Shown here: positions 44,026 through 52,553 of the stretch, piece by piece | Layout of the letters: every line of letters begins with the position of its first letter | How positions within the stretch are numbered: position 1 is the first letter of the stretch | Source: Heyndrickxia coagulans 36D1 | GTDB lineage: Bacteria > Bacillota > Bacilli > Bacillales > Bacillaceae_C | Assembly (NCBI RefSeq): GCF_000169195.2 | Contig: NC_016023.1 | Location: forward strand, 2,356,001-2,420,000 | DNA length: 64,000 nt | Reading direction: 5' to 3' | Translations under genes and position numbers: made by a program | Notes under the pieces: model-generated | What the model was told of the DNA's origin: nothing | The model's input: only the letters and a program-made list of their open reading frames with translations | The model's database searches: none

Positions 44026-45636
44026 ATGAAGAAATTTTGGAGTATGATTGTCAGTTTGGCGCTTATTGCTTCGCTTGCTGCCTGTACGAGCCAGTCAAGC
44101 TCAAAAAACAGTCCGGGTGGAAGCAGCAAAGAAAAGGTATTAAATTTAAACAATGGGTCTGAGCCCACCTCATTTGACCCGCCAATCGGGTTCGATTCCG
44201 TTTCATGGAATGCACTGAACAATTTAATGGAAGGGCTTGTCCGCCTCGGCAAAGACAATAAGCCGCACCCTGCGATTGCAAAAAGCTGGGATGTCACAAA
44301 TGGAGGCAAGACGTATACGTTCCACCTCCGGGACAATGCAAAATGGTCAAATGGGGATCCGGTGACAGCGGGTGATTTTGAATATGCGTGGAAAAGAATG
44401 CTCGACCCGAAAACTGCTTCGCCTGCCGCATTTTTAGGATACTTTATTGAAGGCGGGGAGGCGTATAACACCGGAAAAGGATCAAAAGACGGCGTCAAAG
44501 TGAAAGCGGCCGATGACAAAACACTGGAAGTCACGTTAACCGGGCCGCAATCTTATTTTCTGAACGTCATCGCAAACCCTGCTTTCTTCCCGATCAACGA
44601 GAAAGTGGCAGAAAAAAATCCGAAATGGTTTGCAGAAGCGAAAACGTATGTTTCGAACGGGCCGTTTAAGCTCACAGAATGGAAACACGATGATCATTTC
44701 ATCATGGAAAAAAATGAAAACTATTGGGATGCCAAAAATGTAAAACTTGATAAAGTGAAATGGGCGGAGGTTGACGATCCGAACACTGAATACCAAATGT
44801 ACCAAAACGGGGAACTGGATGTTTCAGATGTTCCAGCAGATATGGCAGCCCGGCTGTTTAAGGAAGGAAAAGTGAAAGTAGAGGACCAGGCCGGCACTTA
44901 TTTTTACCGGTTTAATGTCAATAAAGAACCGTTCCAGAATAAAAATATCCGGAAAGCATTCGCGATGGCCATTGACCAGAAACAAATTGTCAAATATGTC
45001 ACAAAAAATGATGAAAAGCCGGCTTACGGTTTTGTTTCTTACGGGTTTACCGAACCTGACGGCAACGACTTCCGGAAAAAAGGCGGCAATTTGTATACTT
45101 CAAATGCAAAAGAAGCGAAAACCCTCCTGAAAAAGGGAATGCAAGAAGAGGGGTATACGAAACTGCCTGAGGTCACCCTCACTTACAGCACGGACCCGGT
45201 TCATAAAAAAATTGCTGAAACAATCCAACAGATGCTAAAAGAAAATCTCGGCATCCAGGTAAAACTTGCCAATATGGAATGGAATGTCTTCCAGGCTGAG
45301 CAGAAAAAATTGAAATTCCAATTGTCCCGCAGTTCATTCCTTGCTGATTACGGGGATCCGATTAACTTCCTCGAAAGCTTCACAACCGGGCAAGCGATGA
45401 ACAGGACTGGATGGGGCAATAAGAAATATGACCAGTTGATCCAGCAGGCAAAAAATGAAACCAATGAAACGAAACGTTACGAGCTGATGCACGAAGCGGA
45501 AAAAATTCTGTTTGACGACATGCCGATCTTCCCGCTCTATTTTTACAACCAGGTATTTTTGCAAAAAGATCATGTAACAGGCATTGTCCGCCACCCTGTC
45601 GGCTATCTTGAACTGAAATGGGCCAATGTAAAATAA
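44026..45636 (+). CDS. dppE: Peptide-binding lipoprotein (DppE-like)
   Basis: Family 5 solute-binding lipoprotein, 536 aa. The lipobox 'LIASLAAC' gives a lipid-anchored Cys21, followed by a Ser-rich spacer. 'LNNLMEGLVRLGKDNKPHPAIAKSW' and 'YTFHLRDNAKWSNGDPVTAGDF' are typical of OppA/DppE. It captures oligopeptides, probably murein tripeptide given the YkfC partner. The ribosome site AAGGGGGA is strong. The gene sits fourth, as dppE does in B. subtilis, and is followed by a large hairpin that could favour its over-expression relative to ykfC. Confidence 0.92.
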   Translation: MKKFWSMIVSLALIASLAACTSQSSSKNSPGGSSKEKVLNLNNGSEPTSFDPPIGFDSVSWNALNNLMEGLVRLGKDNKPHPAIAKSWDVTNGGKTYTFHLRDNAKWSNGDPVTAGDFEYAWKRMLDPKTASPAAFLGYFIEGGEAYNTGKGSKDGVKVKAADDKTLEVTLTGPQSYFLNVIANPAFFPINEKVAEKNPKWFAEAKTYVSNGPFKLTEWKHDDHFIMEKNENYWDAKNVKLDKVKWAEVDDPNTEYQMYQNGELDVSDVPADMAARLFKEGKVKVEDQAGTYFYRFNVNKEPFQNKNIRKAFAMAIDQKQIVKYVTKNDEKPAYGFVSYGFTEPDGNDFRKKGGNLYTSNAKEAKTLLKKGMQEEGYTKLPEVTLTYSTDPVHKKIAETIQQMLKENLGIQVKLANMEWNVFQAEQKKLKFQLSRSSFLADYGDPINFLESFTTGQAMNRTGWGNKKYDQLIQQAKNETNETKRYELMHEAEKILFDDMPIFPLYFYNQVFLQKDHVTGIVRHPVGYLELKWANVK

Positions 45637-45726
45637 TGTTCTGTTTTTGGCAGGGGACGGTTTGCCCATGAGAGCCATATGGCAGGCATTATCCGCAGCC
45701 CGGCTGTCTGGACGAATGGAAAAGAA

Positions 45727-45768
45727 TGGGCAGTATCAAGCGGGGGAGTTCCCGCTTGATACTGCCCA
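45727..45768 (+). other. Perfect 18-bp hairpin between dppE and ykfC
   Basis: TGGGCAGTATCAAGCGGG (45727-45744) pairs without mismatch with 45751-45768 around the loop GGAGTT. No T-run follows, so it is not a classical terminator. It may block 3' exonucleases and stabilise upstream dppE mRNA, or attenuate downstream expression. Confidence 0.8.
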
Positions 45769-45799
45769 ACATGGAAATCTGAGGGAAAGGGGGTTGAAC

Positions 45800-46708
45800 A
45801 TGGGAAAGCAAGTTTATTTGGTAGATACCCCTGTCGCCACCGTTTGGACTTCCGCACAATCACCGGGTGCCGGAGACGAAGAAGCCCTCCGGAACCCGGC
45901 GAATATGAAGCAGTGGCTCACCGGCCTCTCATTGGAACAGCGGCACGAACTTTGGCGGAAAAATAAAATCCAGACACAGGTGCTCTACGGCCGGAAAGTC
46001 ATTGTCCACAAAACAGAGGGGAAGTGGGCGTATATTTCTGTTCCGGAACAGCGTTCCAGCAAACATCCGGACGGCTATCCCGGCTGGGTTCCCCGCTGCC
46101 AGCTGAAGCAGGGAGAAGGATGGCCGCAAGATGCTGCTGTTTGTGCCGTCAAAAAACCATTTGCAATGCTCTATGATGAAAATCAACTCCCTTTATTTGA
46201 AGTGAGCTTTCAAACACGTTTTTTTGTAGTGGATGAAACAAAGGACCAGTTCGTTGTAAAAACGGTGCACGGGAAACCGGCATCGCTCAAAAAACAAGAT
46301 GTGCAGTTGAAAGGGAGCAGTCCCGGCAGCCAGAACAGGTATATGCTTGACGCCGGAAAAATGTTTCTCGGCCTGCCGTATTTATGGGGCGGCATGAGCG
46401 GATATGGCTATGACTGCTCAGGATTTTCCTATACGATGGTGCTTGCTGCGACAGGCAGGACCATTGCCCGTGACGCTCATGAACAGGCAAAAGGAGGAGC
46501 AGCCGTCCCGCTTGGAAGCATCGCACCCGGCGATCTTTTATTTTTTGCCCATGAGGAAGGAAGAGGCGCCATCCACCATGTCGGGATTTATGCGGGGGAG
46601 GGGAAGCTACTCCACTCGCCGAAAACAGGCCGGCCTGTTGAACTGCTGGATATGGAAGGAACGATTTACGAAAAAGAACTATGCTGTGCGCGGCGTTACT
46701 GGATGTAA
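45800..46708 (+). CDS. ykfC: NlpC/P60 gamma-D-glutamyl-L-diamino-acid endopeptidase
   Basis: A 302-aa cell-wall peptide hydrolase like B. subtilis YkfC. Two SH3b-like N-terminal domains (to about 170) precede an NlpC/P60 domain: catalytic Cys in 'GMSGYGYDCSGFSYTMV', His in 'GAIHHVGIYAGEG', third polar residue in 'LLHSPKTG'. It cleaves the gamma-D-Glu-diaminopimelate bond of murein peptides; relatives require a free N-terminal L-Ala. No signal peptide, so it should act inside the cell on imported peptide. ATG at 45800 follows AAAGGGGG. Confidence 0.9.
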   Translation: MGKQVYLVDTPVATVWTSAQSPGAGDEEALRNPANMKQWLTGLSLEQRHELWRKNKIQTQVLYGRKVIVHKTEGKWAYISVPEQRSSKHPDGYPGWVPRCQLKQGEGWPQDAAVCAVKKPFAMLYDENQLPLFEVSFQTRFFVVDETKDQFVVKTVHGKPASLKKQDVQLKGSSPGSQNRYMLDAGKMFLGLPYLWGGMSGYGYDCSGFSYTMVLAATGRTIARDAHEQAKGGAAVPLGSIAPGDLLFFAHEEGRGAIHHVGIYAGEGKLLHSPKTGRPVELLDMEGTIYEKELCCARRYWM

Positions 46709-46840
46709 AGCCGCGCAATGGGAAACCGCAACGCAACTGGTTGCGAATGAAGTGCAGCGCGGCGTTGGTGGCCGGAAGAATGCGGCAAACCTGCCGCAAA
46801 AGCAATACGGGTTACAGCAGCCGGGTGAAGGGAGTGCACC

Positions 46841-47857
46841 ATGATGGAAAAACTGTTGGAAGTCAAGCATGTCAAAAAATATTTTGAGATTGGGAAGAAA
46901 CAATTTTTAAAAGCGGTGGACGATCTTTCTTTTGATATTTATAAAGGGGAAACGTTCGGGCTTGTCGGGGAATCGGGATGCGGAAAATCGACGGCAGGGC
47001 GGCTGATGATGGGGATTTACACCCCAACTGAAGGGCAAATCCTTTACGGCGGCAAAGATATCCACGCACTGGATGAGCGGGAGCGTTTTCTGATGAAAAG
47101 AAATGTCCAAATGATTTTTCAGGATCCGTATGCTTCTCTGAATCCCCGTTCCACTGTCCGCGAGATCCTTGCTGAACCGCTTGAAGTCCATGGCATTTAT
47201 AAAAGCAAACGTGAAGAGCTTGAAAGAATATATGAATTGCTCGAAGAAGTCGGGCTAAACAGAGAGCATGCAGGCCGGTACCCGCATGAATTCAGCGGGG
47301 GGCAGCGGCAGCGGATCGGGATTGCAAGGGCGCTCGCGCTTGACCCGGAGTTTGTGATTTGCGATGAGCCGATTTCCGCACTGGATGTTTCTGTCCAGGC
47401 CCAGGTTGTCAATGTATTGAAAAAACTGCAAAGGGAAAAAAACCTCACCTACTTGTTTATTGCCCATGATTTATCGATGGTAAAGCATATCAGCAACCGG
47501 ATCGGCGTCATGTATCTCGGCCATCTAGTCGAATTGACGGAGAGCAAGAGCCTGTACCGCAAACCGCTGCATCCTTACACGGAAGCGTTGCTGTCGGCCA
47601 TTCCGATTCCGGATCCGAAAATTGAAGATAAAAGGGAAAGAATTATTTTAAAAGGGGAAATCCCGAGCTCGGTTACGCCGCCGAGCGGGTGTGTATTCCG
47701 GACAAGATGCCCGAAAGCAATGGATATATGTGCAAGTGTAAAACCGGAATGGCTGGAGATTGAAGACCACCATTATGTCGCATGTCATCTTTACGATGGA
47801 AAGGGCAGTCCGGCAGCAACCGTTTCTTCCAGTGCAAATCAGGTAGGAAAAGTTTGA
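46841..47857 (+). CDS. ykfD: Oligopeptide ABC ATPase (OppF/YkfD type)
   Basis: Second ATPase of the peptide transporter, 338 aa. Walker A '[13 protein letters not shown]', signature 'FSGGQRQRIGIARAL', Walker B 'FVICDEPISALDV', and the C-terminal 'PSGCVFRTRCPKAMDIC' segment. The start ATG follows AAGGGAG. Last gene of the operon; no obvious terminator in the next 100 bp apart from the convergent yjcZ terminator. Confidence 0.93.
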   Translation: MMEKLLEVKHVKKYFEIGKKQFLKAVDDLSFDIYKGETFGLVGESGCGKSTAGRLMMGIYTPTEGQILYGGKDIHALDERERFLMKRNVQMIFQDPYASLNPRSTVREILAEPLEVHGIYKSKREELERIYELLEEVGLNREHAGRYPHEFSGGQRQRIGIARALALDPEFVICDEPISALDVSVQAQVVNVLKKLQREKNLTYLFIAHDLSMVKHISNRIGVMYLGHLVELTESKSLYRKPLHPYTEALLSAIPIPDPKIEDKRERIILKGEIPSSVTPPSGCVFRTRCPKAMDICASVKPEWLEIEDHHYVACHLYDGKGSPAATVSSSANQVGKV

Positions 47858-47956
47858 TTGTTTGAAAAGACATGCAGCTGCGGCAAGCCGGTGGAACAGT
47901 GCGGGAGTGGTATGTAGAAACCGTACGAATGGTTTTCTTATAAGCGTTTGGGAAAA

Positions 47957-47998
47957 AGAAGCCGGGCCCAAGCCCAATAAGGCCGGGCCTCGGTTCTT
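47957..47998 (-). terminator. Imperfect terminator of yjcZ
   Basis: Imperfect 12-bp stem GAACCGAGGCCC / GGGCCCGGCTTC on the minus strand followed by TTTTT. It overlaps the yjcZ stop codon and faces the end of the dpp operon. Confidence 0.55.
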
Positions 47999-48125
47999 AG
48001 AACAGGTATGCGGCACCTACAATAATCAGCAGAATAAACAGTACAACAATCAGCGCAAAGCTGTTGCCGTATCCGCCGCCATAGCCACCGCCATAGCCGC
48101 CGTATCCGCAGCCCCAAAAGCCCAT
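47997..48125 (-). CDS. YjcZ-family small sporulation protein
   Basis: A 42-aa protein missed by length-limited gene calling. ATG at 48123-48125 follows GGAGGTG. The N-terminal half is '[20 protein letters not shown]', Gly-Tyr repeats with one Cys; the C-terminal half is one hydrophobic segment ('[20 protein letters not shown]'). This is the hallmark of YjcZ/SscA-type small spore proteins of Bacillus. Role in spore assembly is inferred from the family. The repeat-rich coding DNA is G+C-rich. Confidence 0.88.
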   Translation of the reverse strand: MGFWGCGYGGYGGGYGGGYGNSFALIVVLFILLIIVGAAYLF

Positions 48126-48375
48126 ATTTTTCACCTCCATCTTTCCGTCATGCAATGTTAATGTATGCAAGACGGAAGACAGAAGTTTGGACGTTTATCA
48201 AAGAATACAAAAAAGCATTCTGGAATTGCGACTTTCCTGTACGTCCGCCACGGTTTTCCACCAGAATGCGATCATGTTTGCCAATCTGTTATCGTTTATA
48301 GGGATACAATTTTTTGTCTATTGTCAAAATAGTTGTTTCCCTTCCATTTTTGCCATTAGCGGTGCCGATGGTTGG

Positions 48376-48879
48376 TTATTTCACGACAAGCACATCCACC
48401 TCCGCATTTTTTACAAGGCTTTTGCTCACACTTCCAATGAATAGACTTTTCACAGCATTTTTTCCGCTGCTTCCAGTAATGATGCAGTCTACATTCTCGT
48501 TGCGGGCGAAATCAATGATGCTGTCGGCCACCTTGCCTTCTAAAATATGGGTATCGGCTTTGACCCCTTTTGCATCTAATAATTCGCGGGCATGATTCAT
48601 GACTTCCTCCGCATCGTTTAAGATGAATTGCTGTGTGGAAGGTTCATCAACCGGCGGTGGGTCAACCGGGTAAACCCGACCGTCCAGCCCCGGCACGGAA
48701 ATGGTTGGCGGCACGCCGATGTTTTCATCCGGTACCGGTGCTGCCACTTCACTTTCCTGGTTCACGTGGACAACGGATAATTTTATATCTCTTAAGGCAA
48801 GGGCCAATGAACAGGCTCTGTCCAGCGCTTTCCGGCTCCCCTCTGAGTCATCGTATGCAATGGCAATATGCTTGTACAT
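48376..48879 (-). CDS. Universal stress protein (UspA family)
   Basis: A 167-aa UspA-fold protein. 'MYKHIAIAYDDSEGSRKALDRA' begins the fold, and the ATP-binding loop is 'ITGSSGKNAVKSLFIGSVS' (GxxG-x9-GS). It has a proline-rich insertion of roughly 35 residues (about 43-80: 'VAAPVPDENIGVPP', 'VYPVDPPPVDEPS') that most Usp proteins lack. Probably binds ATP and supports stress survival. Divergent from the PBP gene. Confidence 0.9.
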   Translation of the reverse strand: MYKHIAIAYDDSEGSRKALDRACSLALALRDIKLSVVHVNQESEVAAPVPDENIGVPPTISVPGLDGRVYPVDPPPVDEPSTQQFILNDAEEVMNHARELLDAKGVKADTHILEGKVADSIIDFARNENVDCIITGSSGKNAVKSLFIGSVSKSLVKNAEVDVLVVK

Positions 48880-48995
48880 GTACCATCATCCTTTCATGTA
48901 TGGCTTGAAACACCCTCTTTTCTTTACCCGGAACCAGAAGGAAAAAAACGGTTTCAGTGCATTTTTACGGTTTTAAAGCACTGTATTTTCTATAG

Positions 48996-49025
48996 TTGTC
49001 ATTGATTTTTCCGGCCATTCATAAT
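48996..49025 (+). promoter_or_regulatory. Possible sigma-A promoter of the PBP gene
   Basis: TTGTCA (48996-49001) and CATAAT (49020-49025) with an 18-bp spacer, about 65 bp ahead of the ATG. Confidence 0.45.
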
Positions 49026-49089
49026 ATCCTTTTGCTAAAGGGCAAATCAGCATGGTGTTTGAGATAGAAGGTTCACAGATTGGGGAAAG

Positions 49090-51204
49090 ATGAGGACATC
49101 AACAGATATGAACAAATTCAAACCTTATATAGATAAAATCAAACCTTATTTCCGGGTGTTTTGGGACGGGTTCAAAAAAATTTGGAAAAGAGCCCATATG
49201 ACTCAAATCATCATTCTGGCAGCTTCTCTTTCATTGCTTGGCTTTTTAGCTTTTTTTGCTTATTATGCAAAAAGCGCGAATGTCGGGCAGTTAAAAAAAG
49301 GGCTGGAACAGACGACCGTTATTTATGACAAAGACGGGGACACAGCAAGCAGAATTTCGGCAAACCGCTCGGAAGGCGTATCGATTAAAAAAATGCCGGG
49401 AGACCTGCAAAATGCGGTGGTAGCCATCGAAGACCACCGTTTCTACAAACACCATGGGTTTGATATCATCGGTACCTTGAGCGCGCTTTTAAAAGATATC
49501 CGGATCGGAGGGGCGGCTGCCGGGGGAAGCACCATTACCCAGCAGTTAACGAAAAATGCGCTGCTTTCCCCGGAACGGACATTAAAAAGGAAAATTCAGG
49601 AGCTTTTTTTGGCGATTGAAATTGAGAAGCATTACACAAAAAAAGAAATTTTGGAGATGTATTTAAACCAGGTCTATTTCGGGGAAGGCGCCTGGGGTGT
49701 TGAAAAAGCGGCCAATAAATATTTTGGAAAAGACGTGGAAGATCTGGACTTATCCGAATCGGCAACTTTGGCGGGCCTTGTTAATTCACCGAATGCACTC
49801 GACCCGTACCGTCATTATAAACGCGCCATTCACCGCCGTAATGTCGTGCTTTTCGCCATGAAAGAGTACGGGATGATCACGCAATCCGAGTATAAACAGG
49901 CAAAAAGCGAAAAGCTTGTGCTAAAAGATAAAAAAACAGATGCACTGACAGGCAAATACCCGTATTACGTCGATGCGGTGCTGGACGAGGCAATCGATCA
50001 GTATGGACTGACACAGGAAGAGATCTTAACAAGAGGGTATAAAATTTATACCGCCATGGATCAAAATATTCAAAAAGCATTGGAAAATGTTTACCAGAAA
50101 TCATCACTCTTTCCTTCCGGCACATCCGGTCAGATCATCCAAAGCGGCGCAATACTTGTAGATCCGTCAACCGGCGGCGTCCGCGGGCTTGTCGGAGGAA
50201 GGGGAGAAAAAGTATTCCGCGGCTTCAACAGGGCAACGCAGCTGAAACGGCAACCCGGATCGATCATGAAGCCGATTACCGTTTATACGCCGGCGCTTGA
50301 AGAAGGGTACAGCCCCGACTCGATGCTAGAAGATAAAGAAATGACGTTTAAAGGCGGTTATGCGCCGAAAAACTATAACAACCAATATCTCGGTAAAGTG
50401 CCGATGTACATGGCGGTCGAAAAATCGCTTAATCTTCCTGCTGTCTGGCTGTTGAATAAAATCGGGGTGGAAAAAGGGTACGAGTCGGCGAAAAAATTCG
50501 GCATCCCGGTCACAAAGAAGGATAAGCAGCTCGGCATTGCGCTCGGGAATATTCAAAACGGCGTTTCCCCCGAAGACATTGCAGAGGCCTACACCACGTT
50601 TCCAAACAACGGAAAACGTTCCGAAGCGCACATCATTACAAAAATCGTGAGCCCGACCGGAAAAGTTTTGGCAGAGCATAAAGACAAGCAGGAAAGGGTC
50701 ATATCGAAAAAAGTTTCCCAGGAAATGACATCTATGCTGCTGAACGTTGTGGAATCCGGAACCGGCAAAGGGGTAGCGGTCCCCGGCTATAAAATTGCCG
50801 GAAAAACAGGCTCCACCCAATTGCCGTTCAGCGGGGTCGACGGTACAATGGATCAATGGTTTGCGGGCTATACGCCAAATCTTGTCGGGGTGGTCTGGAT
50901 GGGATATGACCAGACAGACCGGAACCATTATTTATACGGTCTGAGTGAACAGGGCATTGTGCCGGTTTTCAATGGTGTGATGAATGCCACACTGAAATAT
51001 ACAAAACCGGGTGACTTCGGGGTGGAATCCATCAATGACCAGAAGGAAAACGGTAACCCGTTAAAAGAAAAACTGCAAAACATCGATGAAGCGATAAAAG
51101 AACAAGCCGATAAATTGCAGAAAAAAATTGAGGATAACCAAGGATTTTGGAAAGGTGCGACAGATAAGATTAAAAAGCAGCTGAAAGGGATTCTTGGTCA
51201 ATAA
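49090..51204 (+). CDS. Class A penicillin-binding protein (PbpF-like)
   Basis: Bifunctional peptidoglycan synthase, 704 aa. A short cytoplasmic tail precedes TM (about 37-58). The glycosyltransferase domain shows 'AIEDHRFYKHHGFD', 'AAAGGSTITQQLTKN', 'RTLKRKIQELFLAI' and 'EILEMYLNQVYFG'. The transpeptidase has the SxxK Ser in 'RQPGSIMKPIT', SxN in 'EKSLNLPAVW', and KTG in 'IAGKTGSTQLP'. Size and motifs best fit B. subtilis PbpF (PBP2c/1A class); PbpG is the alternative. The start may be ATG 49090 or 49108; neither ribosome site is ideal. Ends in a terminator. Confidence 0.92.
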   Translation: MRTSTDMNKFKPYIDKIKPYFRVFWDGFKKIWKRAHMTQIIILAASLSLLGFLAFFAYYAKSANVGQLKKGLEQTTVIYDKDGDTASRISANRSEGVSIKKMPGDLQNAVVAIEDHRFYKHHGFDIIGTLSALLKDIRIGGAAAGGSTITQQLTKNALLSPERTLKRKIQELFLAIEIEKHYTKKEILEMYLNQVYFGEGAWGVEKAANKYFGKDVEDLDLSESATLAGLVNSPNALDPYRHYKRAIHRRNVVLFAMKEYGMITQSEYKQAKSEKLVLKDKKTDALTGKYPYYVDAVLDEAIDQYGLTQEEILTRGYKIYTAMDQNIQKALENVYQKSSLFPSGTSGQIIQSGAILVDPSTGGVRGLVGGRGEKVFRGFNRATQLKRQPGSIMKPITVYTPALEEGYSPDSMLEDKEMTFKGGYAPKNYNNQYLGKVPMYMAVEKSLNLPAVWLLNKIGVEKGYESAKKFGIPVTKKDKQLGIALGNIQNGVSPEDIAEAYTTFPNNGKRSEAHIITKIVSPTGKVLAEHKDKQERVISKKVSQEMTSMLLNVVESGTGKGVAVPGYKIAGKTGSTQLPFSGVDGTMDQWFAGYTPNLVGVVWMGYDQTDRNHYLYGLSEQGIVPVFNGVMNATLKYTKPGDFGVESINDQKENGNPLKEKLQNIDEAIKEQADKLQKKIEDNQGFWKGATDKIKKQLKGILGQ

Positions 51205-51219
51205 ACAGTACACATTTAT

Positions 51220-51261
51220 AAAGCCGAAATGTCTTCCATCAAGGTGAGACATTTCGGCTTT
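51220..51261 (+). terminator. Terminator after PBP gene
   Basis: AAAGCCGAAATGTC / GACATTTCGGCTTT perfect 14-bp stem with a loop of about 14 nt, 15 bp after the stop codon. Confidence 0.85.
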
Positions 51262-51414
51262 AATGATTGATTGCTTTTAAAAAGGATTGCGGGGACTGCA
51301 TGTTTTTCCCCTGTTTGCCGTTAAACTCGGCAGCTTGCGAGAGTGAAAAGTACTTGAAAAAAGGACTTTTGCCCTATAAAATAAAACTGAAAAATAAGAA
51401 AAGGAGTGCTGCCA

Positions 51415-52329
51415 TTGGAATTGGTAATGGAAAAACATGCCGGTTATCACGTGCATGATCGTTTGTTTAAGGAGCTGATCCAAAACTTTTTTCAGGAGTT
51501 TATGGAGGCGTTTTTCCCGGATCTTTCAGCGGATCTCGACTACCGTCGGGTGCGGTTTTTGTCGCAGGAACAGTTTACGGATTTTCCGGGCGGTGAGCAG
51601 AAACGGGTTGACATCCTTGCTGAAACGAAGGTAAAAGGGAAAGACACCGTGATTCTCATCCATGTAGAGCCGCAGTCGTATTACGAGAAACCTTTTCCTG
51701 AACGCATGTTTCGTTACTACATGATGATCAGTCTCCGGCACCGGAAACCGGTATTGCCGATTGCCGTCTTCAGTTATGAGGAGAAAACAGAAACCCCTGA
51801 TACATACACCTTTGCGTTCCACAACATTGAAATTCTTCGTTTTCACTATTTATCCATTCATCTGATGAAGCAAAATTGGAGAAATTATATCCGGAGCAAC
51901 AACCCTGTTGCCGCGGCATTATTAAGCAAAATGGGGTATACAGAAAAAGAACGGGTGCAGGTCAAACTGGAGTTTCTGCGGATGCTGGCCCGGATGGAAC
52001 TCGACCCTGCAAAAATGAGGCTGCTATACGGTTTCTTTGATTATTATTTAAAATTGAACGAAAAAGAGGAGGCGGAAGTAATGGAAAACATTAAAATGCT
52101 GGACCCGGACGAGGCGGAGCAAGTATTGAAATTGCCGAATTCTTACTTTGATCGCGGGTATAAGAAGGGGAAAGAGGAAGGAAGAGAAGAAGGTGAAGAA
52201 AGATTAAGAAGATTTATTGTCAACTTGTTAAAAAATCAAGTGGATGTGAAGGTCATTGCCCAGGCATCTGGCTTGAGTGAAGACGAGATCATGAAAATCA
52301 AAAGGCAGATAGAAGGGGAAAAGCCTTGA
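51415..52329 (+). CDS. Rpn-family PD-(D/E)XK nuclease / putative transposase (second copy)
   Basis: Rpn-type protein, 304 aa. TTG at 51415 is chosen because AAAAGGAG ends 8 nt upstream. Nuclease core at about 14-110: 'HDRLFKELIQNFFQEF', metal Asp D66 in 'KRVDILAETKV', and E85/Q87 in 'LIHVEPQSYY'. A helical middle follows, then at residue 223 a module with 'EAEQVLKLPNSYFDRGYKKG', a charged linker, and a terminal helix-turn-helix-like motif ('VKVIAQASGLSEDEIMKI'). M223 has its own strong ribosome site. The stop codon overlaps the start of a free-standing copy of the C-terminal module. Only distantly similar to the Rpn gene at 2671. Confidence 0.88.
   Translation: MELVMEKHAGYHVHDRLFKELIQNFFQEFMEAFFPDLSADLDYRRVRFLSQEQFTDFPGGEQKRVDILAETKVKGKDTVILIHVEPQSYYEKPFPERMFRYYMMISLRHRKPVLPIAVFSYEEKTETPDTYTFAFHNIEILRFHYLSIHLMKQNWRNYIRSNNPVAAALLSKMGYTEKERVQVKLEFLRMLARMELDPAKMRLLYGFFDYYLKLNEKEEAEVMENIKMLDPDEAEQVLKLPNSYFDRGYKKGKEEGREEGEERLRRFIVNLLKNQVDVKVIAQASGLSEDEIMKIKRQIEGEKP
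52081..52329 (+). CDS. Candidate internally initiated C-terminal module (RpnS-like)
   Basis: An in-frame ATG at codon 223 follows GAGGAGG with an 8-nt spacer. The product would be 82 aa: a leader, 'LPNSYFDRGYKKG', a Glu/Arg/Gly linker and the HTH-like tail, without the nuclease. The same design occurs in the Rpn gene at 2671 (ATG 3424). The three downstream module copies begin at equivalent positions, which supports this being a real translation unit. An antitoxin role by analogy to E. coli RpnS is inference. Confidence 0.6.
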   Translation: MENIKMLDPDEAEQVLKLPNSYFDRGYKKGKEEGREEGEERLRRFIVNLLKNQVDVKVIAQASGLSEDEIMKIKRQIEGEKP

Positions 52330-52553
52330 ACCCGAGTTATGACGAAGCAGAGCAAGTATTGAAATTGCCGAATTCCTATTTTGACCGCGGGTATAAGAAA
52401 GGATTGGAAGAAGGTGAAGAAAGATTAAGAAAAAGATTTATTTCTAATTTGTTAAAAAAGCAATTAGATTTGAAGCTCATTGCAGAAGTAACCGGCTTGA
52501 GTGAAGACGAGATCATGAAAATCAAAAGGCAGATAGAAGGGGAAAAGCCTTGA
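52326..52553 (+). CDS. Free-standing Rpn C-terminal module, copy 2
   Basis: A 75-aa protein equal to the C-terminal module of the preceding Rpn gene. TTG at 52326 overlaps the upstream TGA (TTGA), with AGAAGGGGA just ahead, so translation is coupled. It begins with the 'YDEAEQVLKLPNSYFDRGYKKG' type segment, has a shorter linker than copy 1, and ends 'LIAEVTGLSEDEIMKIKRQ'. It has diverged in the helix before the HTH ('FISNLLKKQLDLK' against 'FIVNLLKNQVDVK'). Confidence 0.7.
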   Translation: MNPSYDEAEQVLKLPNSYFDRGYKKGLEEGEERLRKRFISNLLKKQLDLKLIAEVTGLSEDEIMKIKRQIEGEKP

